In this document: piece by piece, positions 24,460 to 30,787 of the stretch
Numbering within the stretch: position 1 is the first letter of the stretch
Layout: each line of letters begins with the position of its first letter
Assembly (NCBI GenBank): GCA_900543605.1
Contig: UQSK01000019.1
Location: 1-30,834, forward strand
Source of the DNA: an uncultured Collinsella sp.
GTDB taxonomy: Bacteria; Actinomycetota; Coriobacteriia; Coriobacteriales; Coriobacteriaceae
Reading direction: 5' to 3'
DNA: 30,834 nucleotides
Made by a program: the position numbers and the translations under genes
Notes under the pieces: model-generated
Seen by the model: only the letters and a program-made list of their open reading frames with translations
Databases searched by the model: none
Told to the model about the DNA's origin: nothing

Positions 24460-25083
24460 TTAACTGTTCTTCATGACAATCGAATCCACGACATCGGCCA
24501 CATTCTCACAGCAGTCAGCGCAGTACTCCAGGAAGGCGTATACGTCACGCCAGGCGATGACCTCGAGCGGGTCCTTGCCGTTAACGTGCAGGTTGCGCAT
24601 GGCGTTGATATAGAGCTCGTCGGCTTCGGACTCGATGGTGTTGATCTGGATGACGAGTTCGCGCAGGGTCTTGGACTTGCGGTAGTTGGGCAGCTCGACC
24701 ATCAGGTCTTTCATGGCGCGGCAGGCGTCAGTCACCTTGTGGGCGATGACGATGGCGTCGGGATGGATGCTCTGGATGTTGGTGAAGTAGACGCGCTGCA
24801 CGACGCCCTCGATGCGGTCGAGCACGGTGTCGAGTGAGCAGCTCATCAGATCCAGATCCTCGCGCTCGAGCGGGGTGATAAAGGCGGTGAGCAAGGCGTC
24901 CTCAAGCTCATGGTGCTTCTTGTCGGCCGCATGCTCGATCGCGTGCATCTTGTTGAGCATATCGTGAATCTTTGCGGGATCGAAGTTCTCGAAAATCTTG
25001 GTGAGCAGCTCGGCGGCCTGGACGGCAAGGTCGGCGCAGGCGACGTAGTTGTCGAAGTAGAACGAATCGGGTTTCTTTGCCAT
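24460..25083 (-). CDS. DUF47 family PhoU-like protein, partner of the PiT transporter
   Basis: The 207-residue all-helical protein belongs to the DUF47 family, distant relatives of PhoU usually encoded beside PiT phosphate permeases and thought to control them. Visible family blocks are ADLAVQAAELLTKIFENFD, MHAIEHAADKKHHELEDALL, FITPLEREDLDLMSCSLDTV, LDRIEGVVQRVYF and INTIESEADELYINAMRNL. The conserved E..AD/H and ..RED pairs are candidate metal ligands. It is probably co-transcribed with the permease gene, which ends 67 bases upstream. Its ATG follows AAAGGACCCACCC. The long palindrome follows directly after the stop. Confidence 0.93.
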   Translation of the reverse strand: MAKKPDSFYFDNYVACADLAVQAAELLTKIFENFDPAKIHDMLNKMHAIEHAADKKHHELEDALLTAFITPLEREDLDLMSCSLDTVLDRIEGVVQRVYFTNIQSIHPDAIVIAHKVTDACRAMKDLMVELPNYRKSKTLRELVIQINTIESEADELYINAMRNLHVNGKDPLEVIAWRDVYAFLEYCADCCENVADVVDSIVMKNS

Positions 25084-25150
25084 GGGTGGGTCCTTTCGAG
25101 GCGAAGACGGGTGGGCGAGGTAATGCAGTCCGGATGGACGTTCGGTTTGA

Positions 25151-26200
25151 CTAGAGGAACATCATGAACAGCTTGGCCATGACAAAGCTGATGAGTCCGC
25201 AGGCGGGGAAGGTGAAGAACCAGGTGAACATCATGTCTTTGACGACGCCGAAGTTGATGGCCGAAAGGCGCTTGACGGCACCGACGCCCATGATGGCGCA
25301 GGTCTTGATGTGTGTGGAGGACACGGGGATGCCGGTAAGGGTGGCAAGCAGCAGGTTTGCGGCGCCTGCGAGGTCGGCGGAGAAGCCCTGATACTTTTCG
25401 AGCTTGACCATGCTCTGGCCGACGGACTTGATGATGCGCTCGCCGCCCACGCTGGTGCCGATACCCATAGTGGCCGAGCACAGCAGCATAATCCAGATGG
25501 GGATGCCTGCATCGCCGACGCTCGTCTGGCCGCTGGCAAAGGCCACGCCTAAAAAGAGCACGCCGATGAACTTCTGTCCATCCTGCGCGCCGTGCATAAA
25601 GCTCATGGCCGCAGCGCTCGCGATCTGAGCGTATTTAAAGAAGACATTGGCACGTCGCCTGTTGGCGGCGGCGAAAAGAATCGAGACGAGCTTGCACAGG
25701 ACCCAGCCCATGACAAAGCCCAGGCCGATGGAGAGTGCCAGGCCGTAGATGACCTTCATCCACTCGTGGACGTTGACGCTGCTCGCACCGCCGAGGGCGA
25801 TGGCGGCACCGGTCAGGCCGGCGATAAGGCTGTGGCTTTGCGAGGTGGGGATGCCAAAACGCGACGCTGTGGCGCCGTAGACGACGATGGAGAACAGCGC
25901 CGCGCATAGGCAGGCGAGCGCCATGGTGCTGTTTCCGCCAAAGTCGACGATATGTGAGATGGTGTTGGCGACGCTCGCGTTAAAGTGCGTCATGATGAGC
26001 ACGCCGAGGAAGTTGAATGCGGCGCTCATGAGAATGGCGGCGCGGGCGGGCATGCAACGCGTAGTGACGCAGGTCGCGATGGCGTTGGGCGCGTCGGTCC
26101 ATCCATTGACGAAGATGGCGCCCAACGCGAGGATCACGGTGACGGCAAGGACTGGGTTCGACACAATTTGGCCGAGGAAGGTTGAGAACGTTACGTCCAT
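25151..26200 (-). CDS. pit: PiT-family inorganic phosphate permease
   Basis: The 349-residue membrane protein has about ten helices in two inverted halves. The first-half signature is VNGWTDAPNAIATCVTTRCM (the family's G..D..NA pattern), and the second half has SFMHGAQDGQKFIGVLFLG, where HG.QD corresponds to the repeated phosphate/cation site. It also has GIPTSQSHSLIAGLTGAAIA and GIPVSSTHIKTCAIMGVGAV, the paired S/T..H..I/G loops of the family. PiT proteins move metal-phosphate with H+ or Na+ at low affinity, complementing the high-affinity Pst system encoded about 6 kb away. The ATG at 26200 has only a weak ribosome binding site (GAGAAAG); a far stronger one lies upstream at a mini-ORF in the same frame. 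Confidence 0.94.
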   Translation of the reverse strand: MDVTFSTFLGQIVSNPVLAVTVILALGAIFVNGWTDAPNAIATCVTTRCMPARAAILMSAAFNFLGVLIMTHFNASVANTISHIVDFGGNSTMALACLCAALFSIVVYGATASRFGIPTSQSHSLIAGLTGAAIALGGASSVNVHEWMKVIYGLALSIGLGFVMGWVLCKLVSILFAAANRRRANVFFKYAQIASAAAMSFMHGAQDGQKFIGVLFLGVAFASGQTSVGDAGIPIWIMLLCSATMGIGTSVGGERIIKSVGQSMVKLEKYQGFSADLAGAANLLLATLTGIPVSSTHIKTCAIMGVGAVKRLSAINFGVVKDMMFTWFFTFPACGLISFVMAKLFMMFL

Positions 26201-26230
26201 ATATGGGCTTTCTCGAAGTTTGCAGACACG

Positions 26231-26262
26231 TTACAAAAACATGATAAATCGTATCACCTCCT
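26231..26262 (-). promoter_or_regulatory. pit leader: consensus Shine-Dalgarno plus three-codon ORF
   Basis: On the - strand, AGGAGGTGAT (26262-26253) is a full complement to the usual 16S rRNA 3' end. Ten bases later come ATG TTT TTG TAA (26242-26231), which encodes Met-Phe-Leu-stop. This mini-ORF is in the same frame as pit, whose ATG is 10 sense codons after the TAA. It may act as a translated leader or upstream ORF for pit. Function is inference; the sequence features are plain. Confidence 0.5.
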
Positions 26263-26450
26263 GCGGGTCTCTTTACCGAGTTCTAATGGGAGAAGTGAAC
26301 TTTTTGGCACTAAAATTGAATATTAGCCCTGTTGACCGCGGGTGTTCTTTTTGCTAACACGCCATGCGGACACGTGCGATTACTACGACACTCCAAAACC
26401 ACAGTCTGTTCGCTTTACAACATGCAAACATGCGTTCGATAATAGGAGGC

Positions 26451-26789
26451 ATGGAATATCGACAGACAGACGGCAAAACTCGGCGCGTGCACAAGCAGTA
26501 TGTGGACGTCGTGGCTCGCATCCTCGCGGGCGGACAGGTCGTGCCGGTCACCGTCTGCTGGGTCGACGGACGTTGTTTTACAATCGATGAAATTATCTCG
26601 ACCACCGGGTTTGGCCTGACGGTCCACGGCATCCGTACGGCGACCTATAAGGTGCGTTTTGGCGGGCACGCGACCGAGTTGTATCTGGAGGACCAGACGC
26701 GCGAGCGGGCGGACGGCTCGCAGGCACACGTGATGCGTTGGTGGGTCTGGGCCTTTGATCGCACGCTCGAGGGCGAGCGCCGTAGGTAA
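26451..26789 (+). CDS. Uncharacterised 112-residue protein
   Basis: I do not recognise this protein with confidence. It is basic, with no membrane segment or signal peptide. The central part reads as alternating beta strands: KQYVDVVARILAGGQVVPVT, VCWVDGRCFTIDEIIST, TATYKVRFGGHATELYLED, then MRWWVWAFDRTLEGE. The pattern Y.DV.A....G...P..V.W.DGR.F.ID is reminiscent of small proteins encoded near SOS polymerase genes in Firmicutes, but that comparison is from memory and weak. AGGAGG (26444-26449) ends only 1 base before ATG 26451, an unusually short gap; an upstream ATG at 26430 adds seven residues and has no ribosome binding site. The gene is divergent from pit. Confidence 0.65.
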   Translation: MEYRQTDGKTRRVHKQYVDVVARILAGGQVVPVTVCWVDGRCFTIDEIISTTGFGLTVHGIRTATYKVRFGGHATELYLEDQTRERADGSQAHVMRWWVWAFDRTLEGERRR

Positions 26790-26807
26790 GGACGTACGGC
26801 ATTCGGG

Positions 26808-26857
26808 TACAATGACAGGAATCTTGTCATCTGCTGCGCCGTCTTTCACGGCGCTTT
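26808..26857 (+). promoter_or_regulatory. Promoter/leader of the Bax-inhibitor-like gene
   Basis: TACAAT (26808-26813) is a good -10 box; no clear -35 box lies at the right distance. Its end overlaps a dyad, ATGACA-N7-TGTCAT (26812-26830), placed where an operator would cover the start of transcription. A perfect hairpin follows, GCGCCGT (26836-26842) and ACGGCGC (26848-26854) with a CTTTC loop and TTT. The hairpin could be a weak terminator for the upstream gene or a leader structure. Confidence 0.4.
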
Positions 26858-26872
26858 GTGAAAGGACGAAGT

Positions 26873-27568
26873 ATGAACGATATCCAGGGCTATCAGAACG
26901 GCCCCGTCGAGAGCGGCGCAAGCCGCGCCAAGGAGATGTCGCCGCGCGCGTACAATCTCGCCATGTCTGCCCTGATCTTCTTGGGCTTTTGCGCCATGGG
27001 CGCCGGCGCCTACTTTACGAGCACCATGTCGTTTGCGCGCATGATGATGAGCGGCGCCGCCTTGCCGCTGATCTTTGGCTCGTTTATTTTGACCATCGTC
27101 GGCATGGTCATGATGTCGGCCGCCGCCAGCAAGCAGTCCGTGGGCCTGTCCCTTGTGGGCTACGTAATCTTTGCGAGTACCTTTGGCCTGACCGCGTCGT
27201 TTGGCCTTGCCAACTACGACCTGCCCACCATCAACACTGCCTTTATCGCCACGGCCGCCATCACCTTTGTCTTTGGCGCCTTGGGCGTGACGTTCCCCAA
27301 GTTTTTTCAGCGGGTATATGGCATTGGTTTTGGCATCCTGCTTGCCACGATTCTGGTCGAGATTGTGCTGATGTTCATGGGCGTTTCGCAGTCCATCACC
27401 GATCTGATCGTGATCGTGGTGTTCGCCGGGTTTATTGGCTACGACACCTATGTTGCCACGACGGTGCCGCCCACGCTGCCCAATGCGGTGCTCATGGCGT
27501 CCAATCTGTTCGTGGACATTATCAACGTGTTCCTGCGCATTTTGAACATCCTTGGCCGTCGCGACTAG
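26873..27568 (+). CDS. Bax-inhibitor-1 / YccA-family membrane protein
   Basis: The 231-residue protein has a polar N-terminal tail of about 25 residues and seven predicted membrane segments, the first at about 35-55 (LAMSALIFLGFCAMGAGAYF). Family features are LGVTFPKFFQRVYGIGFGIL and VFAGFIGYDTYVATT, where the conserved YD near the end lies in the pH-sensing region of BI-1 proteins, and ASNLFVDIINVFLRILNILG at the C-terminus. Characterised members are calcium-leak channels or FtsH-associated modulators; the function here is not known. ATG 26873 follows AAAGGA (26861-26866) by 6 bases. A strong terminator follows. The neighbours give no functional hint. Confidence 0.88.
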   Translation: MNDIQGYQNGPVESGASRAKEMSPRAYNLAMSALIFLGFCAMGAGAYFTSTMSFARMMMSGAALPLIFGSFILTIVGMVMMSAAASKQSVGLSLVGYVIFASTFGLTASFGLANYDLPTINTAFIATAAITFVFGALGVTFPKFFQRVYGIGFGILLATILVEIVLMFMGVSQSITDLIVIVVFAGFIGYDTYVATTVPPTLPNAVLMASNLFVDIINVFLRILNILGRRD

Positions 27569-27611
27569 TGGCGAATTGCGGCGGTGCTTGCCATGCGTGC
27601 AAATCGATGCG

Positions 27612-27640
27612 AAAGGCGGTCCTTCGGGGCCGTCTTTTTT
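27612..27640 (+). terminator. Intrinsic terminator with UUCG tetraloop
   Basis: AAAGGCGGTCC (27612-27622), loop TTCG, and GGGCCGTCTTT (27627-27637) form an 11-bp stem with two G-T pairs; the T run extends to 27640. The cUUCGg loop is a known extra-stable tetraloop. It ends the Bax-inhibitor-like transcript. Confidence 0.93.
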
Positions 27641-27705
27641 GTACGCGGCGGGGTATCATGGATGGGAAAAGCCGATAGCGGCAGCGACAGGAAAGGTGGC
27701 CACGT

Positions 27706-28839
27706 ATGGCAGACGTCGACAACAGGAACCGTAACCGCAGGTCCAACCGAGCGGGTCAGCCCAATCCCAAGCGCGAGGCCCGTGCCAAGGCCGCCGAGCG
27801 TCACGTGACAACTGTGTCCGAAGCGTGCGCCAAGGATATCGAGCGTTCGCTTGCCGGCGTGTGCGAGTTCGATGGTATGCCTGCCGGTTTTGTCGCGGCG
27901 ATGAAGGCCAAGGCCCAAGTGGCCGACGCTGTCGAGGAACAGGTTGCCGAGGAGTCTGAGGCCGCCGAGGCCGAGACCGCTGAGGTTGCGTCCGCCGAGA
28001 CCGAGGTTACGGCCGAGCCTGCACCCGCAGAGGAGGCCACGGAGACCGAGTCCGCGCCTGCCGCCGAGGAGCCCGCTCCGGTCCTGCCCGAGGTCACCGT
28101 GCTCGACGCCTCTGCCACGCAGGCCATTCTGGATAACGGCCGAGGCTACGCGCAATTCTGTGACATGGCCGTGCTCGCCTTTGCCTCGTTCACTAACCCG
28201 GGCGGCGGCTACATCCAGGGCTATCTGGGTCAGGAGGCCACGCTCTGTGCCGATTCGTACCTGTACAACGTGCTCGATAAACAGCGCAAATGGTACGGCG
28301 AGAACCGTCGCCGCAACATCAACTGCGAGCTTTACCGCAACCGTGCGCTGGTGGTGCCGGCGGTGCGCTTCGACCGCAACCACGTGCATGCGTATGCCGA
28401 CGTGATCGTGGCCGCCGCGCCCAACGCCAAGCGCGCTCGCCAGGAGTATCGCGTGGGTGACGATGCCCTGCTGGACGCCCTGCGCGATCGCATCCGCTTT
28501 GTGCTTGCCATCTGCGACGAGCTGGGTCGCGAGAAGCTCGTGCTGGGCGCTTGGGGCTGCGACAACAATGGCTTTGACGCCGAGGCCGTGGCCGAGCTCT
28601 TCCGCAAGGAGCTCGCATCGGGCGACTTTAAGGTCAAGCAGGTCTTTTTTGCCGTGCCCTCTACGCGCTGGGACGAAGATTTTGCCAAGTTCGAGCACGT
28701 GCTGGCAAACTTCCCCGAGCGCAACGAGGAGTCCTATGCCCAGGTTGCCGCTCGCGCTGCGGCTGCCCGCGCCGCCGAGCAGGCCCAGGCTGCCGCCGAG
28801 GACGATGAAGACGATGACGATTGGCGCAAGTACCTGTAA
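27706..28839 (+). CDS. TIGR02452-family protein (bacterial-type PARG fold) with altered catalytic motif
   Basis: The 377-residue protein has a basic N-terminal tail, a helical part at about 25-70 (VSEACAKDIERSLAG), an inserted Ala/Glu-rich low-complexity stretch at about 70-130, and a macro-like domain from about 135 to 340. The domain shows ATQAILDNGRGYAQFCDMAV, SFTNPGGGYIQGYLGQEATL, RRRNINCELYRNRALVVPAV, ADVIVAAAPN and KLVLGAWGCDNNGF, matching bacterial poly(ADP-ribose) glycohydrolases. These normally carry GGG-X6-8-QEE; here it is G166-G-G-X7-Q176-E177-A178, so the second Glu, reported as catalytic in the family, is Ala. It may bind ADP-ribose without cleaving it. The C-terminus is a helix of Ala/Glu/Gln ending in acidic residues. 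ATG 27706 has GGAAAGGTGG upstream. Confidence 0.82.
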   Translation: MADVDNRNRNRRSNRAGQPNPKREARAKAAERHVTTVSEACAKDIERSLAGVCEFDGMPAGFVAAMKAKAQVADAVEEQVAEESEAAEAETAEVASAETEVTAEPAPAEEATETESAPAAEEPAPVLPEVTVLDASATQAILDNGRGYAQFCDMAVLAFASFTNPGGGYIQGYLGQEATLCADSYLYNVLDKQRKWYGENRRRNINCELYRNRALVVPAVRFDRNHVHAYADVIVAAAPNAKRARQEYRVGDDALLDALRDRIRFVLAICDELGREKLVLGAWGCDNNGFDAEAVAELFRKELASGDFKVKQVFFAVPSTRWDEDFAKFEHVLANFPERNEESYAQVAARAAAARAAEQAQAAAEDDEDDDDWRKYL

Positions 28840-28849
28840 TCGGTATGTG
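28821..28849 (+). promoter_or_regulatory. Weak promoter candidate for the SGNH gene
   Basis: TTGGCG (28821-28826) and TATGTG (28844-28849) are 17 bases apart, across the stop codon of the previous gene. Both boxes match consensus only in part. A start here would place the terminator at 28868-28898 in the leader of the SGNH gene. Confidence 0.22.
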
Positions 28850-28867
28850 CTGACAGATAAGTCGATC

Positions 28868-28898
28868 CGGCGGGAGAGACTGCTCCCGCCGACTTTTT
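28868..28898 (+). terminator. Intrinsic terminator between the PARG-like and SGNH genes
   Basis: CGGCGGGAG (28868-28876) and CTCCCGCCG (28883-28891) form a perfect 9-bp stem with an AGACTG loop; five T follow at 28894-28898. The SGNH ribosome binding site begins only a few bases later, leaving no room for a promoter between, so the SGNH gene relies on read-through or on a promoter upstream of the hairpin. Confidence 0.85.
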
Positions 28899-28917
28899 AC
28901 TAGAGGAAGGGCTTACG

Positions 28918-29577
28918 ATGAAAAACGTTCTGTGCTTTGGCGACAGCAATACCTACGGCTATGATCCGGCGGGCATGCGCGACGGCACCGCGGTACGCTA
29001 TGCGCACGATGTGCGCTGGTGCGGCGTGGCCCAGCACGACCTGGGCGAGGGCTGGCACGTGATTGAGGAAGGCCTCAACGGCCGCACGACGGTGCGTGAC
29101 GACATGTGCCATCTGGACACTAATCTCAACGGCATCCGCGCGTTGCCGATGCTGCTCGAGGCTCATAAGCCGTTGGATGCGATCGTGATTATGCTGGGCA
29201 CCAACGACTGCAAGACGGTCTTTAGCGTGGGGGCTGCCGATATCGCTGACGGTGCCATGGCGCTGATTCGCACCGTCCGCGCGTTTCCCTGGACCGAAGC
29301 CGCGCCCTGCCCGCGTATTCTGCTGATGGCGCCTATCAAGATTAAACCGCAGATCGCCGATGTGTACATGACCGACTTTGACGAGCGCTCCGTCGAGGCC
29401 TCGGAGCATTTTGCCGAATACTATGCGTATGCTGCTAAACAGTTTGACTGCGACTATTTGAATGCCGCTGATTTTGCCGAGCCGGGCGATATCGATTATC
29501 TGCACATGATGCCCGAAAGCCACGAGAGCCTGGGTCACGCCGTGGCAGCCAAGCTCCAAGAGATGCTTGGTGAGTAG
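28918..29577 (+). CDS. SGNH/GDSL-family hydrolase
   Basis: The 219-residue protein has all four SGNH blocks: FGDS10NTYGYDP (nucleophile S10), GLNGRTT (block II Gly/Asn region), VIMLGTNDCK (block III Asn) and D193-Y-L-H196 followed by MMPESHESLGHAV (block V Asp and His). This type cleaves esters, for example acetyl groups on carbohydrates or arylesters; the substrate cannot be read from sequence. There is no signal peptide, so it acts in the cytoplasm. The start is supported by AGAGGAAGGG 6 bases upstream. Its 3' side is the alternating-repeat array, which would be transcribed as its 3' untranslated region because no terminator lies between. Confidence 0.9.
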   Translation: MKNVLCFGDSNTYGYDPAGMRDGTAVRYAHDVRWCGVAQHDLGEGWHVIEEGLNGRTTVRDDMCHLDTNLNGIRALPMLLEAHKPLDAIVIMLGTNDCKTVFSVGAADIADGAMALIRTVRAFPWTEAAPCPRILLMAPIKIKPQIADVYMTDFDERSVEASEHFAEYYAYAAKQFDCDYLNAADFAEPGDIDYLHMMPESHESLGHAVAAKLQEMLGE

Positions 29578-29632
29578 CGCGACCCAAAGCAGTACAAAAG
29601 TTCCCCTTGTGGTGGCTTGTTTCGTTGCTTTG

Positions 29633-29848
29633 TCTCGATCTGTAACAGTTGTAAGGCCGAAAACGGGCTAGATGTTACAGATTGAGATTATTTAGGTCGA
29701 TATCGGTCGTTTGTCTCGATCTGTAACATCTAGGGTCGATTTTGCCGAATTACTGTTACAGGTTGAGATTATCGTTTCAGCGGAATTTGAATGTCTCGAT
29801 CTGTAACATCTGGGCGGCTAAATCGTCCCTATCTGTTACAGATCGAGA
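29633..29848. repeat. Six alternating inverted copies of a 15-base repeat at 40-base spacing
   Basis: Forward copies of TCTCGATCTGTAACA are identical at 29633, 29714 and 29794. Inverted copies start at 29673 (TGTTACAGATTGAGA), 29754 (TGTTACAGGTTGAGA) and 29834 (TGTTACAGATCGAGA, exact). Starts are 40, 41, 40, 40 and 40 bases apart. Each forward/inverted pair encloses exactly 25 bases; the gaps between pairs are 26 and 25. All forward copies share a leading TG, and the second and third also share a trailing TCT. No ORF is supported. The array lies between convergent genes and before an intrinsic terminator. Alternating orientation recalls BIME/REP arrays; I cannot name the element. Confidence 0.93.
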
Positions 29849-29858
29849 TATTTGCAGG

Positions 29859-29891
29859 AACCACCACAAAGGTGTCCTTTGCGGTGGTTTT
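29859..29891 (+). terminator. Intrinsic terminator after the repeat array
   Basis: The left arm 29859-29872 (AACCACCACAAAGG) pairs with 29876-29889 (CCTTTGCGGTGGTT) with one A-C mismatch and a TGT loop, followed by TTTT. It terminates + strand transcription from the SGNH gene and the array. On the - strand it lies 3' of thiD but lacks a T run there. The left arm can also pair with 29605-29615, upstream of the array. Confidence 0.85.
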
Positions 29892-29903
29892 GGACTACGA
29901 ATC

Positions 29904-30734
29904 TTAATATTGCCACATGTGGTTGACGGGGCCGGAGCCTTTGCCCATGTCAAAGCCGGCGGCCAGAGCGCCTGTCAGGTAGGCCTTGCCGGCGTTGACG
30001 GCATCGGCAAGATCCATACCCTGGGCCAGCGCGCAGGCAATGGCGGACGAGAGCGTGCAGCCGGTGCCGTGTGTGTTATTGGTATCGATACGCTTGTGGC
30101 GGAACCACGTGGTGAGTGGGTCTCCCAGATGGTTGCCCTCGTCATCGAGTGGCGCGGGTTCGGCCAGTACATCGTTGGCCTCGTTGACAAGATGCCCACC
30201 CTTAACGAGGGATGCGCAACCAAAGCGGCGGGTGAGGAGCATGGCAGCATTTTGCTGCGTGCGCTCGGAGTCGACCTCATAGTCGAGCAGTGCCATGGCC
30301 TCGGGAATATTGGGCGTGATAACCGTCGCTAGCGGGAACAGGCGGCGGGTGAGCGCCTCGGCGGCATCTTCGGCAATCAGCCGCGCGCCCGAGGTGGCGA
30401 CCATGACGGGGTCGACGACCACGTTCGTTGCGTTCCAGGCGCTCAAGCGGTCGGCGATGACTTCGATAATCTCGACAGAAGAAACCATGCCGATCTTGAC
30501 GGCGCTGGGGCGGATATCGTCAAAAACGGCGTCTATTTGCGCGGCTACGATATCTGGCGAGATATCCTGCACGGCGGTAACGCCCAGGGTGTTCTGTGCG
30601 GTGATGGCGGTGATGGCCGTCTCGGCATACAGGCGGTGCGCCGTGATGGTCTTGATGTCGGCCTGAATGCCGGCGCCACCGCTGGAATCGGATCCTGCGA
30701 TGGATAGAACGGCAGGTACCTTACTGCGATCCAT
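29904..30734 (-). CDS. thiD: Hydroxymethylpyrimidine/phosphomethylpyrimidine kinase ThiD
   Basis: ThiD phosphorylates hydroxymethylpyrimidine twice to give HMP diphosphate for thiamine synthesis, and related enzymes can act on pyridoxal. The 276-residue ribokinase-fold protein shows VLSIAGSDSSGGAGIQADIK at the N-terminus (substrate and phosphate loop), KIGMVSS, VVDPVMVATSG, ITPNIPEAMALL, SLVKGGH, and the ATP/anion-hole motif NNTHGTGCTLSSAIA with the catalytic-base region. ATG 30734 follows GGGAG by 5 bases. The other thiamine genes are not in the window. No TPP riboswitch is visible in the roughly 50 bases upstream that remain before the adapter. Confidence 0.95.
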   Translation of the reverse strand: MDRSKVPAVLSIAGSDSSGGAGIQADIKTITAHRLYAETAITAITAQNTLGVTAVQDISPDIVAAQIDAVFDDIRPSAVKIGMVSSVEIIEVIADRLSAWNATNVVVDPVMVATSGARLIAEDAAEALTRRLFPLATVITPNIPEAMALLDYEVDSERTQQNAAMLLTRRFGCASLVKGGHLVNEANDVLAEPAPLDDEGNHLGDPLTTWFRHKRIDTNNTHGTGCTLSSAIACALAQGMDLADAVNAGKAYLTGALAAGFDMGKGSGPVNHMWQY

Positions 30735-30780
30735 GTTCGCTCCCTTGTTCGGTCGGAATCAAATGGGTCTATAAGCCAGC

Positions 30781-30786
30781 ATTATA
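30781..30786 (-). promoter_or_regulatory. -10 box of the thiD promoter
   Basis: On the - strand the sequence is a perfect TATAAT, 46 bases before the thiD ATG. The -35 box would lie beyond 30787, where genomic sequence stops, so the promoter is cut by the contig end. Confidence 0.5.
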
Positions 30787-30787
30787 A

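Noticed and set aside
24339..24460. CCAAT direct repeats as a target-site duplication of the palindrome
   Set aside because: They lie at different distances from the two ends (3 bases and 1 base), and five-base matches are common by chance.
29633..29848. CRISPR array with 15-base repeats and 25-base spacers
   Set aside because: Copies alternate in orientation, the repeat is too short, the intervals inside the pairs are related to each other, and no cas gene is in the window.
30735..30787. TPP riboswitch upstream of thiD
   Set aside because: Only about 50 genomic bases remain and none of the conserved thi-box elements can be seen; the region beyond is cut off.
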